A stretch of DNA of 64,000 nt from Syntrophobacterales bacterium (GTDB taxonomy: Bacteria > Desulfobacterota > Desulfobaccia > Desulfobaccales > 0-14-0-80-60-11). The notes under the pieces were generated by a model. That model was not told where the DNA came from. It was given only the letters and a program-made list of their open reading frames with translations, and made no database searches. The stretch spans positions 1 through 64,000 of the forward strand of contig JAILZL010000009.1 of NCBI GenBank assembly GCA_023512475.1. The letters run 5' to 3'. Positions 23,719 to 31,444 of the stretch are shown in pieces. A program made the position numbers and the translations under genes. Position 1 is the first letter of the stretch, and each line of letters begins with the position of its first letter.

Positions 23719-24465
23719 ATGGCGAACAATCTGAGCCCGGCGGAAATCACCCGTTATTCATATCAGATTGCGCTGAGGGAGTGGGGCCGGGAGGCCCAGG
23801 AGCGCCTCAAGGCCTCCCGGGTGCTCATCGCCGGGGCGGGCGGCCTGGGCAGTGCCGTGGCCCTGCACCTGCTGGCCACCGGGGTGGGAACCCTGAGGCT
23901 GGTGGATGACTCCCGCATCACCCTGACCGACCTCAACTTAAGCCCGCTCTACCGGGAACGGGACCTGGGCAAGGCCAAGGTGGCCACCGCGGAACGCCGC
24001 CTGAAGGAGGTCAATCCGTTCGTCAGCGTGGAAGCCCAGGCCAAGACCCTCACAGAGACCAATCTGAGGCGCCTCACCTCGGGATGCGCCCTCCTGATCG
24101 ACGCCCTGCCGGATCGGCCGGCGGGACCGCTTCTCAACCAAGCCGCCATCCGCCATCGGCTGCCCCTCATTCACGCCTGGGTGGGCGCCATGGACGGCCA
24201 CATCACCACCTTCTGGCCCGGGGTCGGCCCCTGCTACACCTGCGCCCTGAAGGAGCCGCCGCCGCCCCCGGAGGCCGCGCTGATGGGCCCCTTGCCGGGC
24301 ATCATGGGCGCGCTGCTGGCCTGGGAGGCCCTGCGCATCCTGGGCGGCCTCGGCCCCGCCCTCCTGGGGCGCCTCCTGGTCTTCAAGGGCCGCTGGTTCC
24401 ACTTTCGGGAGGAAACCCTGCGCCCCCAGCCTTCCTGCCCCCACTGCCGGCCGCTGTGGTCCTGA
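23719..24465 (+). CDS. ThiF/MoeB/HesA-fold protein with changed active site, 248 aa
   Basis: Rossmann motif AGAGGLGSAVALHLLATGVG and the fold of E1-like adenylyltransferases are clear, and both zinc pairs remain (CYTC, CPHC). Key residues of MoeB/ThiF are not: the N-terminal RYxRQ arginine is replaced (RYSYQ), the NLxRQ motif is lost (DLNLSPLYRE), and there is no cysteine in the usual sulfur-transfer loop (EAALMGPLPGIMG). The first Asp of the DCxDN motif is kept (IDALPDR). It may bind a nucleotide or partner without adenylating it, or use another chemistry. No ThiS/MoaD-like gene is next to it. Confidence 0.85.
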   Translation: MANNLSPAEITRYSYQIALREWGREAQERLKASRVLIAGAGGLGSAVALHLLATGVGTLRLVDDSRITLTDLNLSPLYRERDLGKAKVATAERRLKEVNPFVSVEAQAKTLTETNLRRLTSGCALLIDALPDRPAGPLLNQAAIRHRLPLIHAWVGAMDGHITTFWPGVGPCYTCALKEPPPPPEAALMGPLPGIMGALLAWEALRILGGLGPALLGRLLVFKGRWFHFREETLRPQPSCPHCRPLWS

Positions 24466-24839
24466 GCCCGAAGGGAAGTTCCGGGGAGCCGGGAGGGCGG
24501 TGATGGGGTTTCCCTCCTTGGCCGCCGGGAACGCCCGGCCGTCCTTATGTTTTGGGGAGCCGGGGGGGCGGTGACCGGGATTCCCGGCGCCGGGTCCTGC
24601 GGCTGAGATTCCCCGGCGCCCCTTTGCCGGGCAGCCATCTCCTCTTGTCAGCTGTCAGGGCGCCGGCCCGATCGGGTCGGCAGCCGCAGTCCACGAAGCG
24701 CCGCCCCGGGCCGGGACCCCTGCCTTCAGCCTACCCCGCCGTAAACCACCTGCCGCTTTCCCGCCCGATGACACATTCTGTCAGAGAAGGCCTCCGGGAA
24801 ATAATTTTCTTTTTTTGTCAAATAACTTCACTTTTTCTT
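24466..24839. other. Intergenic stretch upstream of flagellin
   Basis: No gene seen. Contains a pair of direct repeats of about 32 bp (24483 and 24554) and becomes AT-rich after 24800, where the flagellin promoter lies. Confidence 0.45.
24483..24585. repeat. Pair of ~32-bp direct repeats
   Basis: Both units begin GGGGAGCCGGG, continue with GGGCGGTGA and end in TTCCC; starts are 71 bases apart (24483 and 24554), with a few differences. A related motif (GGAGCCGGGAGGG) is seen in the tandem repeat at 55.93 kb. Function unknown. Confidence 0.55.
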
Positions 24840-24867
24840 TAAAGTTTCTCCCCGCCGCTCTCGAAGA
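24840..24867 (+). promoter_or_regulatory. Possible sigma-28 (FliA) promoter of flagellin
   Basis: TAAAGTTT (24840-24847) is an exact match to the sigma-28 -35 element. The -10 is weak: 12 bases later CTCGAAGA shares only the central CGA and the last A with GCCGATAA. The AT-rich upstream sequence and the gene behind it support the call. Confidence 0.4.
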
Positions 24868-24893
24868 GTGAGACAGATGTGGCAATGACCCTC

Positions 24894-24930
24894 CAAGGAT
24901 AGGAGGGAAAGATAAAAGGAGGTTGCGGCA
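24894..24930 (+). promoter_or_regulatory. Flagellin mRNA leader with clustered CsrA-type GGA motifs
   Basis: CAAGGAT (24894), AGGAGGGA (24901) and AAAAGGAGG (24914, the ribosome site) place several GGA motifs within 30 bases of the ATG. CsrA binds such motifs and blocks ribosomes; in Bacillus subtilis this is how hag is controlled, with FliW as antagonist. Genes for CsrA and FliW are in this window, so the same circuit is likely here. Confidence 0.55.
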
Positions 24931-25812
24931 ATGTCTCTGGTCATCAATCATAATCTCATGGCTATGGGTGCGGCCCGGCACCTGAGCGCCACTTACGGCC
25001 GTCTGTCCCAGTCCGTGGCCCGGCTGGCGTCGGGTCTGCGCATCACTTCCGCCGCCGACGATGCCGCCGGGTTGGCCATCCGGGAGATGATGCGCACCGA
25101 CATCCGGGTGCTCAACCAGGGGGTGCGCAACGCCAATGACGCCATCTCCCTCATCCAGACCGCCGACGGCGCCCTGTCCGTCATTGACGAGAAACTGACC
25201 CGCATGAAGGAGCTGGCGGAACAGGCGGCCACCGGTACCTATACCGAGGTCCAGCGCCTCATCATGGACAGCGAATATCAGGCCATGGCGTCGGAAATCT
25301 CCCGGATCGCCAGCGCCACCGACTTCAACGGCGTCAAGCTCCTGGACGGCAGCCTCTCCGGCACCGGCCTGGCCGGGGGCCCCGGGCAGCAGCTGAAGAT
25401 CCACTTCGGCACCGGCAACAGCTCCGCCGAGGATTACTATTATATCCGCATCAATGCCGCCACCGCCTCCGCCTTCGGGCTGGGGAACAGCGCCCGGCTG
25501 GGGCCCGGCTACACCATCAGCACCCAGTCTGCGGCCCAGGCGGCCCTGGAGGCCATTGATCTGGCGGTAACCAGCAAGGACACCATCCGGGCCGCCCTGG
25601 GGGCGGTGGCCAACCGCCTGGCCAACACCATCACCAACCTCACCATCCAGGCGGAGAACCTCCAGGCGGCGGAATCCCGCATTTCCGATGTCAACGTGGC
25701 CACCGAGATGACGGAGTTCGTGCGCAACCAGATCCTGACCCAGGCGGCGGTGGCCATGCTGGCCCAGGCCAATGCCCTGCCGCAACTGGCCCTGCAACTG
25801 ATCCGCGGTTAG
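24931..25812 (+). CDS. fliC: Flagellin, short type, 293 aa
   Basis: Filament subunit exported by the flagellar secretion system. Conserved D0/D1 ends are complete: SLVINHNLMAMGAARHLSATYGRL, LASGLRITSAADDAAGLAIRE, and at the C-terminus AESRISDVNVATEMTEFVRNQIL. The variable centre is short (~100 residues), so little surface domain is present. AAAAGGAGG precedes the ATG. Followed by a small MerR-like gene, away from the main flagellar run. Confidence 0.96.
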   Translation: MSLVINHNLMAMGAARHLSATYGRLSQSVARLASGLRITSAADDAAGLAIREMMRTDIRVLNQGVRNANDAISLIQTADGALSVIDEKLTRMKELAEQAATGTYTEVQRLIMDSEYQAMASEISRIASATDFNGVKLLDGSLSGTGLAGGPGQQLKIHFGTGNSSAEDYYYIRINAATASAFGLGNSARLGPGYTISTQSAAQAALEAIDLAVTSKDTIRAALGAVANRLANTITNLTIQAENLQAAESRISDVNVATEMTEFVRNQILTQAAVAMLAQANALPQLALQLIRG

Positions 25813-25845
25813 GCCGCAGGGTGAGCACGTCCAAGGAGGAGAGCC

Positions 25846-26121
25846 ATGCAGGTGGACCAGCTCTCGGGCACCCTGATGCTCACCATCGACCAGGTCTCCC
25901 AGCTCACCGGGGTGCGCAAATCCACCCTGAGATACTGGGAAAAGGCCTTCGAGCCCTTCCTGCGGCCCGCCCGGACCCATTCCAACCGGCGGGAATACAC
26001 CCTGGAGGATGTGGACCGCATCAAACTGATCCGGCACCTGCTGGAGAAGGAACACCTCACCCCCGCCGGGGTGCGCATGCGCCTGGCCCAGATGCACCCG
26101 GAGCTCTCCGCCGCTGGGTGA
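25846..26121 (+). CDS. Small MerR-family DNA-binding protein, 91 aa
   Basis: A single MerR winged helix: LTIDQVSQLTGVRKSTLRYWEKAFEPFL, then SNRREYTLEDVDRIKLIRHLLEKEHLTPAGVRMRL. There is no effector or metal domain after it, so it may act only as a DNA-bending accessory or antagonist. It follows flagellin by 33 bases with its own AGGAGAG and is probably in the same transcript; a role in flagellin control is possible. Confidence 0.85.
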   Translation: MQVDQLSGTLMLTIDQVSQLTGVRKSTLRYWEKAFEPFLRPARTHSNRREYTLEDVDRIKLIRHLLEKEHLTPAGVRMRLAQMHPELSAAG

Positions 26122-26151
26122 GACGACACCTGGAAAACGACAGATTCCTTT

Positions 26152-26317
26152 AAGAGGCGGTGGGAAAGCACCCCTCCCTGAAATCTGGTGGAATGAGGCT
26201 GGACACAGTTGGGCGAAGCCGCATCCCGTTTCTGGGGTGGGGGGAGGGGGGGAGGGGCAGGGGTTTTGGACCTCTGGCCCCCTTCCCCCGATAACCTTTT
26301 TCACCCACCTGCCAAGG
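26152..26317 (+). repeat. Dispersed intergenic repeat, copy A
   Basis: Shares with the copies at 37.5 and 38.3 kb a start AGGCGGTGGGAAAGC / CCCTCC, the phrase GAAATCTGGTGG then ATGAGGCTGG, the middle GGGCGAA / CATCCC / TTTCTGGGG, and the end CTGGCCCC / CTTCCCC / ACCTTTT / CCACCTGCCA. Copy A lacks part of the middle found in B and C. Same orientation as the others. Confidence 0.65.
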
Positions 26318-26742
26318 TAGGGGCGGAGCGGTTTCAGGGAGAAGCTGGGAATGGCCGGCCGGGCCTGAGCCGGCCCCGGACCCCCGGCGGGGTTCAGGGC
26401 CCAAGGGGACCCATGGGGTCCCCCCGGACGGCCCCGGGGAGAGGGGGGTGGCCTGCCTGACCGGCGGGGTCTGACCGGACCGGGAGGTCCCGCTCCCGCG
26501 GGAGGGTCTCAGAGGCCGACCCAGACGGAAGCCATCGCTGCCGGGGGCCCACCGGGAACCGGAGCCGGAGTCCCTGTCACGGAGAGGGGAAGGGGCGAGC
26601 GGAGCCACCGTTGCCCAGCGGCCGGGAGGCAGCCGGAGAAAGGGGAGGGACCGGGAACCGGAGAAGCAGGAGCGGCTCCTTCCTCCGGGAAGGCGGGCGT
26701 CGCCACCGGGGCCGGCGGGCGCCGGAACACCGCAGAGGCTCT

Positions 26743-26890
26743 GCCGCCCTGCAAGGGAGGAGAGGTTGAGCGGGGAAAGCCAAGTTACTTGCCATGTGCA
26801 TTGCCCCACCTGCAAGGGGGGAGAGCTGTTTTGCGTGTCAAAGTCCAGGGGAACGTAGGTACTGCCCACCTGCAAGGGAGGAGAACCTTG
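26743..26890. repeat. Three ~24-bp direct repeats with ~60-bp period
   Basis: CTGCAAGGGAGGAGA-like units, each led by TGCCCAC or a variant, with TGCAAGGG at 26750, 26811 and 26871. Unit about 24 bp and unlike spacers of about 36 bp give a CRISPR-like layout, but only three imperfect units exist and no cas gene is in the window. A worn tandem repeat is as likely. Confidence 0.4.
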
Positions 26891-27871
26891 GGGCGGCGGG
26901 ATGGCTGAGCGGCGGAACGCTCAAAAGGTGGCGCTGCTTTGCCAAGTTCAGGGCGGGCGCCGTTGCAACACCGCCTCCTGATTGCCCAAGAGCGCCATGG
27001 TATTGCCGCACTGTCAAAGTGGGGCGGGCGCCGGGCCACCCTCTGCGGCCCCAGGAAAGTTACGGAGCAGGAAGAGATTTCGCGGGCCGGGCAAACTCAC
27101 CCTGATGCCAAGGGGGAAGGCCCTCGTTAACTTAAGAAAGAAAAGAAGAAAGGTGGCGCGGGCCGGTCACGCCGCTCCCCCAGGCCCGGGGGGGGAGGCT
27201 TGGGCCTGACGGTTTGACGCTTGTGCCTGCCCGGTAGGTGAACCTGCTGACGCCGGTGAGTCTGAATAAAGCAGGAAACCCGCTTCAAGCGTCGGCCCGG
27301 CGGGGAGGATGCCGTCTCCCGGATGCTCCTGCCCGGAAAGTCCGCCGGAGCGGAATGGGAGTTTATGGCACCAGAGGGCCAAGGGACGGACCCCGGCCGC
27401 AGTTGCCGCCACCCGGACCCGCAGGGGGAATTTCCCGGCAGCCCGGATATGTGAATGATCACGGCTTGGCTAGTTGCCTTCCCAGGGCGGCATCAGGAAT
27501 TTCCGGCCTGCGGCCACCGTAACGGGGGATGGAAAAGCCAGCTCCCGGTTTCGGGTGCTTTAAAAGACCCGCACCAAGCCCCCGATTGTTCCGCCCGGGG
27601 CGGAACATTGCCGCCCCGAGGTCGGAGAGGGGAGAGGGAAGGCCGCCTGGGTGAGCGGGCCGGTCCATGCCGCTCCGGAGGTCAGGGGAGGGTCAATCAG
27701 TGAACGGGTCCTGCACCCCTTTCTCCGAACGCACCGGCCAATCGTCACCCGTCCGCCATCCCGGGGTCACTCAGTCAATGAGGCCGCGCCCTTTTCCGCA
27801 CCCGCCTTCCATCCTCCGGGAGGCAAGGGGAGGGCCGGACCTCGGTCCCTTCCTACTGTGTCCGATCCGGG

Positions 27872-28108
27872 TCAGCCCTCCGGCACCGGCTTGGGCTTGC
27901 AGAGAAATTCCTCGGCGGTGGCCAGCCGGCCGCACTGTTCACAGACATACTTGATGTCTTCGAGCTTGCCCTTGCAGAAATGCTTCACGTGGGGCGCCCT
28001 TTCCCCGCAGTACGGGCAGGCCATGAGCTCGGTCTTGGGATTGCACAGATGTCCCGGTTCTTCCGCCAGAGCCCCGCAGGTGTCACAGACGTATACCCGT
28101 TTCGCCAT
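27872..28108 (-). CDS. Triple zinc-knuckle protein, 78 aa
   Basis: Three copies of the same motif, CxxC followed by ten residues and a third Cys: C8-C11-C22, C31-C34-C45 and C56-C59-C70 (VCDTCGALAEEPGHLC, ACPYCGERAPHVKHFC, VCEQCGRLATAEEFLC). Histidines lie just before the third Cys in two of them. Each unit can bind one metal ion. Probably a rubredoxin-like or zinc-ribbon protein of anaerobes; function unknown. Confidence 0.8.
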   Translation of the reverse strand: MAKRVYVCDTCGALAEEPGHLCNPKTELMACPYCGERAPHVKHFCKGKLEDIKYVCEQCGRLATAEEFLCKPKPVPEG

Positions 28109-28210
28109 AATTTCCGCCCCTCCTCACGATTTTCCTTAACATAATTTCTGCCAAAATGATGTCAAGGTTCCCGCTTCAAACATTGGGGTCACCAGGAAGG
28201 AAAAGGAGCT

Positions 28211-29116
28211 TCAGGGTGTCAGGCTGAGGGTACCGCCGGCCCCGTCCACGACGGCCCTGACCCCCAGGGGTAGGGTGAAATTGTCCCCCTGGTGGCCCAC
28301 GGGCAACCCGGCCAGCACCGGCACTCCCAGGGGGGCCAGGGTCTGGGCCAGCATCTCCCGCACCTCCCCGGGCTCTGCCCCGGTGGCCGTGAAGGCCCCC
28401 AGCACCAGCCCGGCTACGCCCTCCAGGGCTTTGGCCAGCCACAGGTGCGACAGCAGGCGGTCCAGACGATAGAGGGCCTCGTTGTGATCCTCCAGGAAGA
28501 GGATGGCCCCCCGGAGGCAGGGCATATAGGGGGTGCCCACCAGGTGGCACAGGGTGGTGAGATTGCCCCCCAGGAGGGGTCCGGCGGCCGTGCCGGGGCA
28601 CAGGACCGTCAGGCCGTCGAACCGGCGGGGTTCCGGCGCGGGCGCGGCCAGCCAGCGGAAAAGGTCCTGCCGGGCTGCCGGGCTGAGGCCGGGGAGCTGG
28701 GCCACGGTGGGGCCGTGGAAGGCCGCCGCCCCCGGCAGCCGGGCGGCAAAGAGGAGGAGGGCGGTGAGGTCGCTGAATCCCACCAGCCGGCAGGGTCGGG
28801 AGGTGAGGACCTGGGTCCTAAGATAGCGCAGGATCTTGAAGGAGCCATACCCGCCCCGGGCGCAGATGACGGCTGAGACCTCCGGATCACACCAGGCCCG
28901 CTCCAAAGCCCGGGCCCGATACACATCCTCTGCCTGCCCCCACGGCCGGGGGGCGGTCACCTCCTCGCCCACCTTCACCCGGAAGCCGGCGGCCTCGAGG
29001 AGCGCCACCCCGGCCTGCAGCAGCTCCGGCTCCACCGGGCTGGCGGGGGCCGCCACCGCCACCACCCCCCCGGGTGTCGCTGGATGCGGCCATCGGGAGG
29101 GAAACGCCTCACCCAT
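28211..29116 (-). CDS. ldcA: LD-carboxypeptidase (peptidase family S66), 301 aa
   Basis: Cleaves the terminal D-alanine from cytoplasmic murein tetrapeptides during cell-wall recycling. VVAVAAPASPVEPELL opens the fold; the catalytic Ser is in LVGFSDLTALLL, the Glu in AILFLEDHNEALYRLDRLL, and the His in GLPVGHQGDNFTLPLG, so the triad is complete. GPLLGGNLTTL is also conserved. Start set at 29116 after GGGAGGA; a GTG at 29161 is less likely. Confidence 0.92.
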   Translation of the reverse strand: MGEAFPSRWPHPATPGGVVAVAAPASPVEPELLQAGVALLEAAGFRVKVGEEVTAPRPWGQAEDVYRARALERAWCDPEVSAVICARGGYGSFKILRYLRTQVLTSRPCRLVGFSDLTALLLFAARLPGAAAFHGPTVAQLPGLSPAARQDLFRWLAAPAPEPRRFDGLTVLCPGTAAGPLLGGNLTTLCHLVGTPYMPCLRGAILFLEDHNEALYRLDRLLSHLWLAKALEGVAGLVLGAFTATGAEPGEVREMLAQTLAPLGVPVLAGLPVGHQGDNFTLPLGVRAVVDGAGGTLSLTP

Positions 29117-29331
29117 GGGTCCTCCCGTGCGTCCCGGGGGAGGTCCGATCGGGACCGCCACTCCGGCACCGCCGGCCCCTCTCCCGGAACTCTCCCCTCC
29201 GGCCCCGAAAAGCCGCTGGATTTCTCCCGGCCATTTTTTTACAATATCCCCGTTGTGAAAAAGTGAGGCAGGCTTAAGAAAAGCTGGTCAAGCACGGTCC
29301 AATGGTCAGATCCAGGTGCACAGGACAGTCG

Positions 29332-30861
29332 ATGAAGCCGCGGGCGCAGCTCCGACACGCAGAGATAAGGACCTGGCTTCCGCCCCTGGGTCTGGCCCTG
29401 CTCATGGGTCTGGCCGTCCTTTGGCGCCTGTCGGACCTGGGGGCCCGGAACCTCTGGTCCGATGAGGCCTGGGTGGCCTTGGCGGTCCTGAAGCCCACGG
29501 TCCGGGAGGCCCTGACGGCCGGGCAATCCACCCCGCCCTTTTATCTCCTGGGCGTCCGGCTCCTGGCCCAGGTCTTCGGGGGGAGCGAGGTGGTGCTGCG
29601 CTCCCTGTCTTTGGCCTTCGGCGTGGGCACGGTGGTCCTGTTTTGGCCTCTGGCCCGGCGCCTGGCGTCCCCGGCCGCCGCCTGGCTGGGGCTGGCCGCG
29701 GTCACCGCCGCCCCGGTGCTGGTCTATTTCTCCAAAGAGCTGAAGCAGTACAGCGGCGACGCCTTCTTTGCAGTGCTGGTGTGCCTCCTCGCCGAGCGCT
29801 TCCTTCAGCGGCCCGGCCCCGGCCGCCTGACCCTGCTGGCGCTGAGCGGGGCCGTGGGATTGGGCTTTTCCCATCCCCTCATCTTCGTCCTGCCGGCGGT
29901 GGCCCTGGCCGCTTATGCCGGGGCGCCCGTGTGGCGACGGAGCCTCCTGGCCGTGGCCGGGCTTTGGGCCGCAAGTTTCCTCGGCTATTATCTCATCTTC
30001 TTCCGCCACCAGGTGAATCCGGAGCTGGTCTCCTACTGGAGCGGCGAGTTTCCGGACTTTTCCAGCCTGCCGGCCTTTCTCACCTGGCTGGCCGGGGCCT
30101 TGGCGCGCTACTTCCACTATTTCTTCGGGGATATCGCCGCCTGGTGGGCCCCGGTGGCCCTGGCGGCCGGCCTGTGGGCCTGCCCCCCGCCGGGCCGCAC
30201 CCGCCTGCTCCTGTATCTGGGGGGGCCGCTGCTGATGGCTTTTCTCGCCGCGGCCCTCCACCGTTACCCCTTCATGGCCAACTACAACGGCAGCCGCCTG
30301 CTGCTGTTTTCCGCGCCCTTCCTGTATCTGGGGGTGGCCGCGGGCGTGGTCTGGGTCATGGCGCGCCTGGGAGAGGGGCGGCGGTGGGCGGCCGGCCTCG
30401 CGGGGCTGCTTATGCTCCTCAGCCTTCAGCCCGTAAAGACGGTGCAGGAAAACCTGCACCCCACCCTGCAGCGCCGGCAGATCACGCCCCTTTTGGCCCG
30501 GCTGGAGCGGGAGTTCGGCCCCCGGGACCTCTTGTATGTCTATCACTACGCCGTCTATCCCTTCCGTTACTACCGGCCTGATTTTCCCCCGGAGAAAGTG
30601 CGCTTCGGCGCCACGGTCCTGGAGAGAAACCTTTTTCCCGGGGACGACGAGGACGACGACGATGAGGACACCCCGGAGCGGGTGTGGCTGCTGGCGGCCC
30701 ACTTTCCCGGGGAGGATTTCCTCCTGACCTTCGCTTCCGGGTTGTTGGGCCCCGGTTGGCGGCCCACTGGCCAGTACCGGGATGCCGGGGCGGCCCTGCT
30801 GTGTTTTGAACGGGACACCCGCCTCACCGCCTCCCCGGCGGCCAAGCCCGTTCACCCCTAA
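29332..30861 (+). CDS. GT39/ArnT-like membrane glycosyltransferase, 509 aa
   Basis: Moves a sugar from a polyprenyl phosphate carrier to an acceptor outside the membrane. Starts MKPRAQLRHAEIRTW; the acidic pair near residue 40 (LGARNLWSDEAWVALAV) is the catalytic motif of the family, and ten or more membrane helices follow, with STPPFYLLGVRLL and FSKELKQYSGDAFF as further signs. The C-terminal domain contains an unusual acidic run (FPGDDEDDDDEDTPERV). Stands alone, so the acceptor is unknown. Confidence 0.85.
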   Translation: MKPRAQLRHAEIRTWLPPLGLALLMGLAVLWRLSDLGARNLWSDEAWVALAVLKPTVREALTAGQSTPPFYLLGVRLLAQVFGGSEVVLRSLSLAFGVGTVVLFWPLARRLASPAAAWLGLAAVTAAPVLVYFSKELKQYSGDAFFAVLVCLLAERFLQRPGPGRLTLLALSGAVGLGFSHPLIFVLPAVALAAYAGAPVWRRSLLAVAGLWAASFLGYYLIFFRHQVNPELVSYWSGEFPDFSSLPAFLTWLAGALARYFHYFFGDIAAWWAPVALAAGLWACPPPGRTRLLLYLGGPLLMAFLAAALHRYPFMANYNGSRLLLFSAPFLYLGVAAGVVWVMARLGEGRRWAAGLAGLLMLLSLQPVKTVQENLHPTLQRRQITPLLARLEREFGPRDLLYVYHYAVYPFRYYRPDFPPEKVRFGATVLERNLFPGDDEDDDDEDTPERVWLLAAHFPGEDFLLTFASGLLGPGWRPTGQYRDAGAALLCFERDTRLTASPAAKPVHP

Positions 30862-31061
30862 GCCGCCCACGCCCCCGCAGCCGCCGGCTCCAGAAAAGTC
30901 CCCGGCCTGGACACGGGGCGGGACGAAATGCCTGGGAGGCAGTAGGCCGCTGGCGCCGCGGCTCCCCCGCCCGACTTCCTTGGCGTGAGGATGCGGGGGG
31001 AGAAGCAGGCCCGGGCCCCTGGCCCCTCTTCCGGCTCCACCCGTGCCTCTCTCACGCCCTC

Positions 31062-31376
31062 TCAGCCCTCCCGGGGCAGGCAGCGCACCTCCCTGACCAC
31101 CCCCGGCCCCAGAGCCTGATCCAGCTCCGCCAACAGCCGGGGTTTGAGGAAGTGAAGCTCCTGCATCCACCCGCCCGGGGTGACCGCCACCACCAGCTCC
31201 CGGCGCCGGAGCTCCACCAAGGCGGTCTGGGCCCGGAGGGACGGAGGCACCACCCGCTCCCAGACCTCCCGGATCCGGCGCCGCTGCTCCAGGGCATGCC
31301 AGTCCCCGGGCTTGAGCACTCCCTCCAGCACCTCCCGCACCGGCAGCGGCCGGGGGGTGGCTTTGCGGGCAGCCAT
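31062..31376 (-). CDS. DUF721/DciA-like protein, 104 aa
   Basis: Matches the small DUF721 family that includes the helicase loader DciA: PVREVLEGVLKPGDWHALEQRRRIREVWERVVPPSLRAQTALVELRRRELVVAVTPGGWMQELHFLKPRLLAEL. The pattern of a helical start, then VWxxVVG-like and LxVxVxxxxWxxEL segments, is typical. It may help load the replicative helicase DnaB. Confidence 0.8.
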   Translation of the reverse strand: MAARKATPRPLPVREVLEGVLKPGDWHALEQRRRIREVWERVVPPSLRAQTALVELRRRELVVAVTPGGWMQELHFLKPRLLAELDQALGPGVVREVRCLPREG

Positions 31377-31444
31377 GGCACCTCCTTCTGGGTGGGGTTC
31401 CCGGCAGGGGTCAGCGCCCCGCCGGGGCCTCCCTGGCGAGGCCG

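Larger units (their letters stand above)
26122..27871. other. Long non-coding stretch with repeats
   Basis: About 1.75 kb without a convincing gene; open frames here are the long GC-driven frames seen on all strands. It holds copy A of the dispersed repeat (26152-26317) and a group of short direct repeats with ~60-bp period (26743-26890). From 27100 on I see no repeat, RNA gene or terminator that I can support. Confidence 0.5.

Noticed and set aside
24781-26304. A 507-codon open frame opposite flagellin and the MerR-like gene
   Set aside because: The plus-strand genes have full family signatures and ribosome sites; this frame has neither.
26150-26875. Open frames within the 26.1 to 27.9 kb gap
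   Set aside because: They run through the dispersed repeat and low-complexity GC-rich DNA, with no ribosome sites or motifs; treated as non-coding.
27330-27360. GGAAAGTCCG as part of an RNase P RNA
   Set aside because: The surrounding conserved helices and the matching second conserved region of RNase P RNA are not seen.
29239-31170. A 643-codon open frame opposite the GT39-like gene
   Set aside because: Antisense shadow; composition dominated by Gly, Gln, Pro and Arg, no motif.
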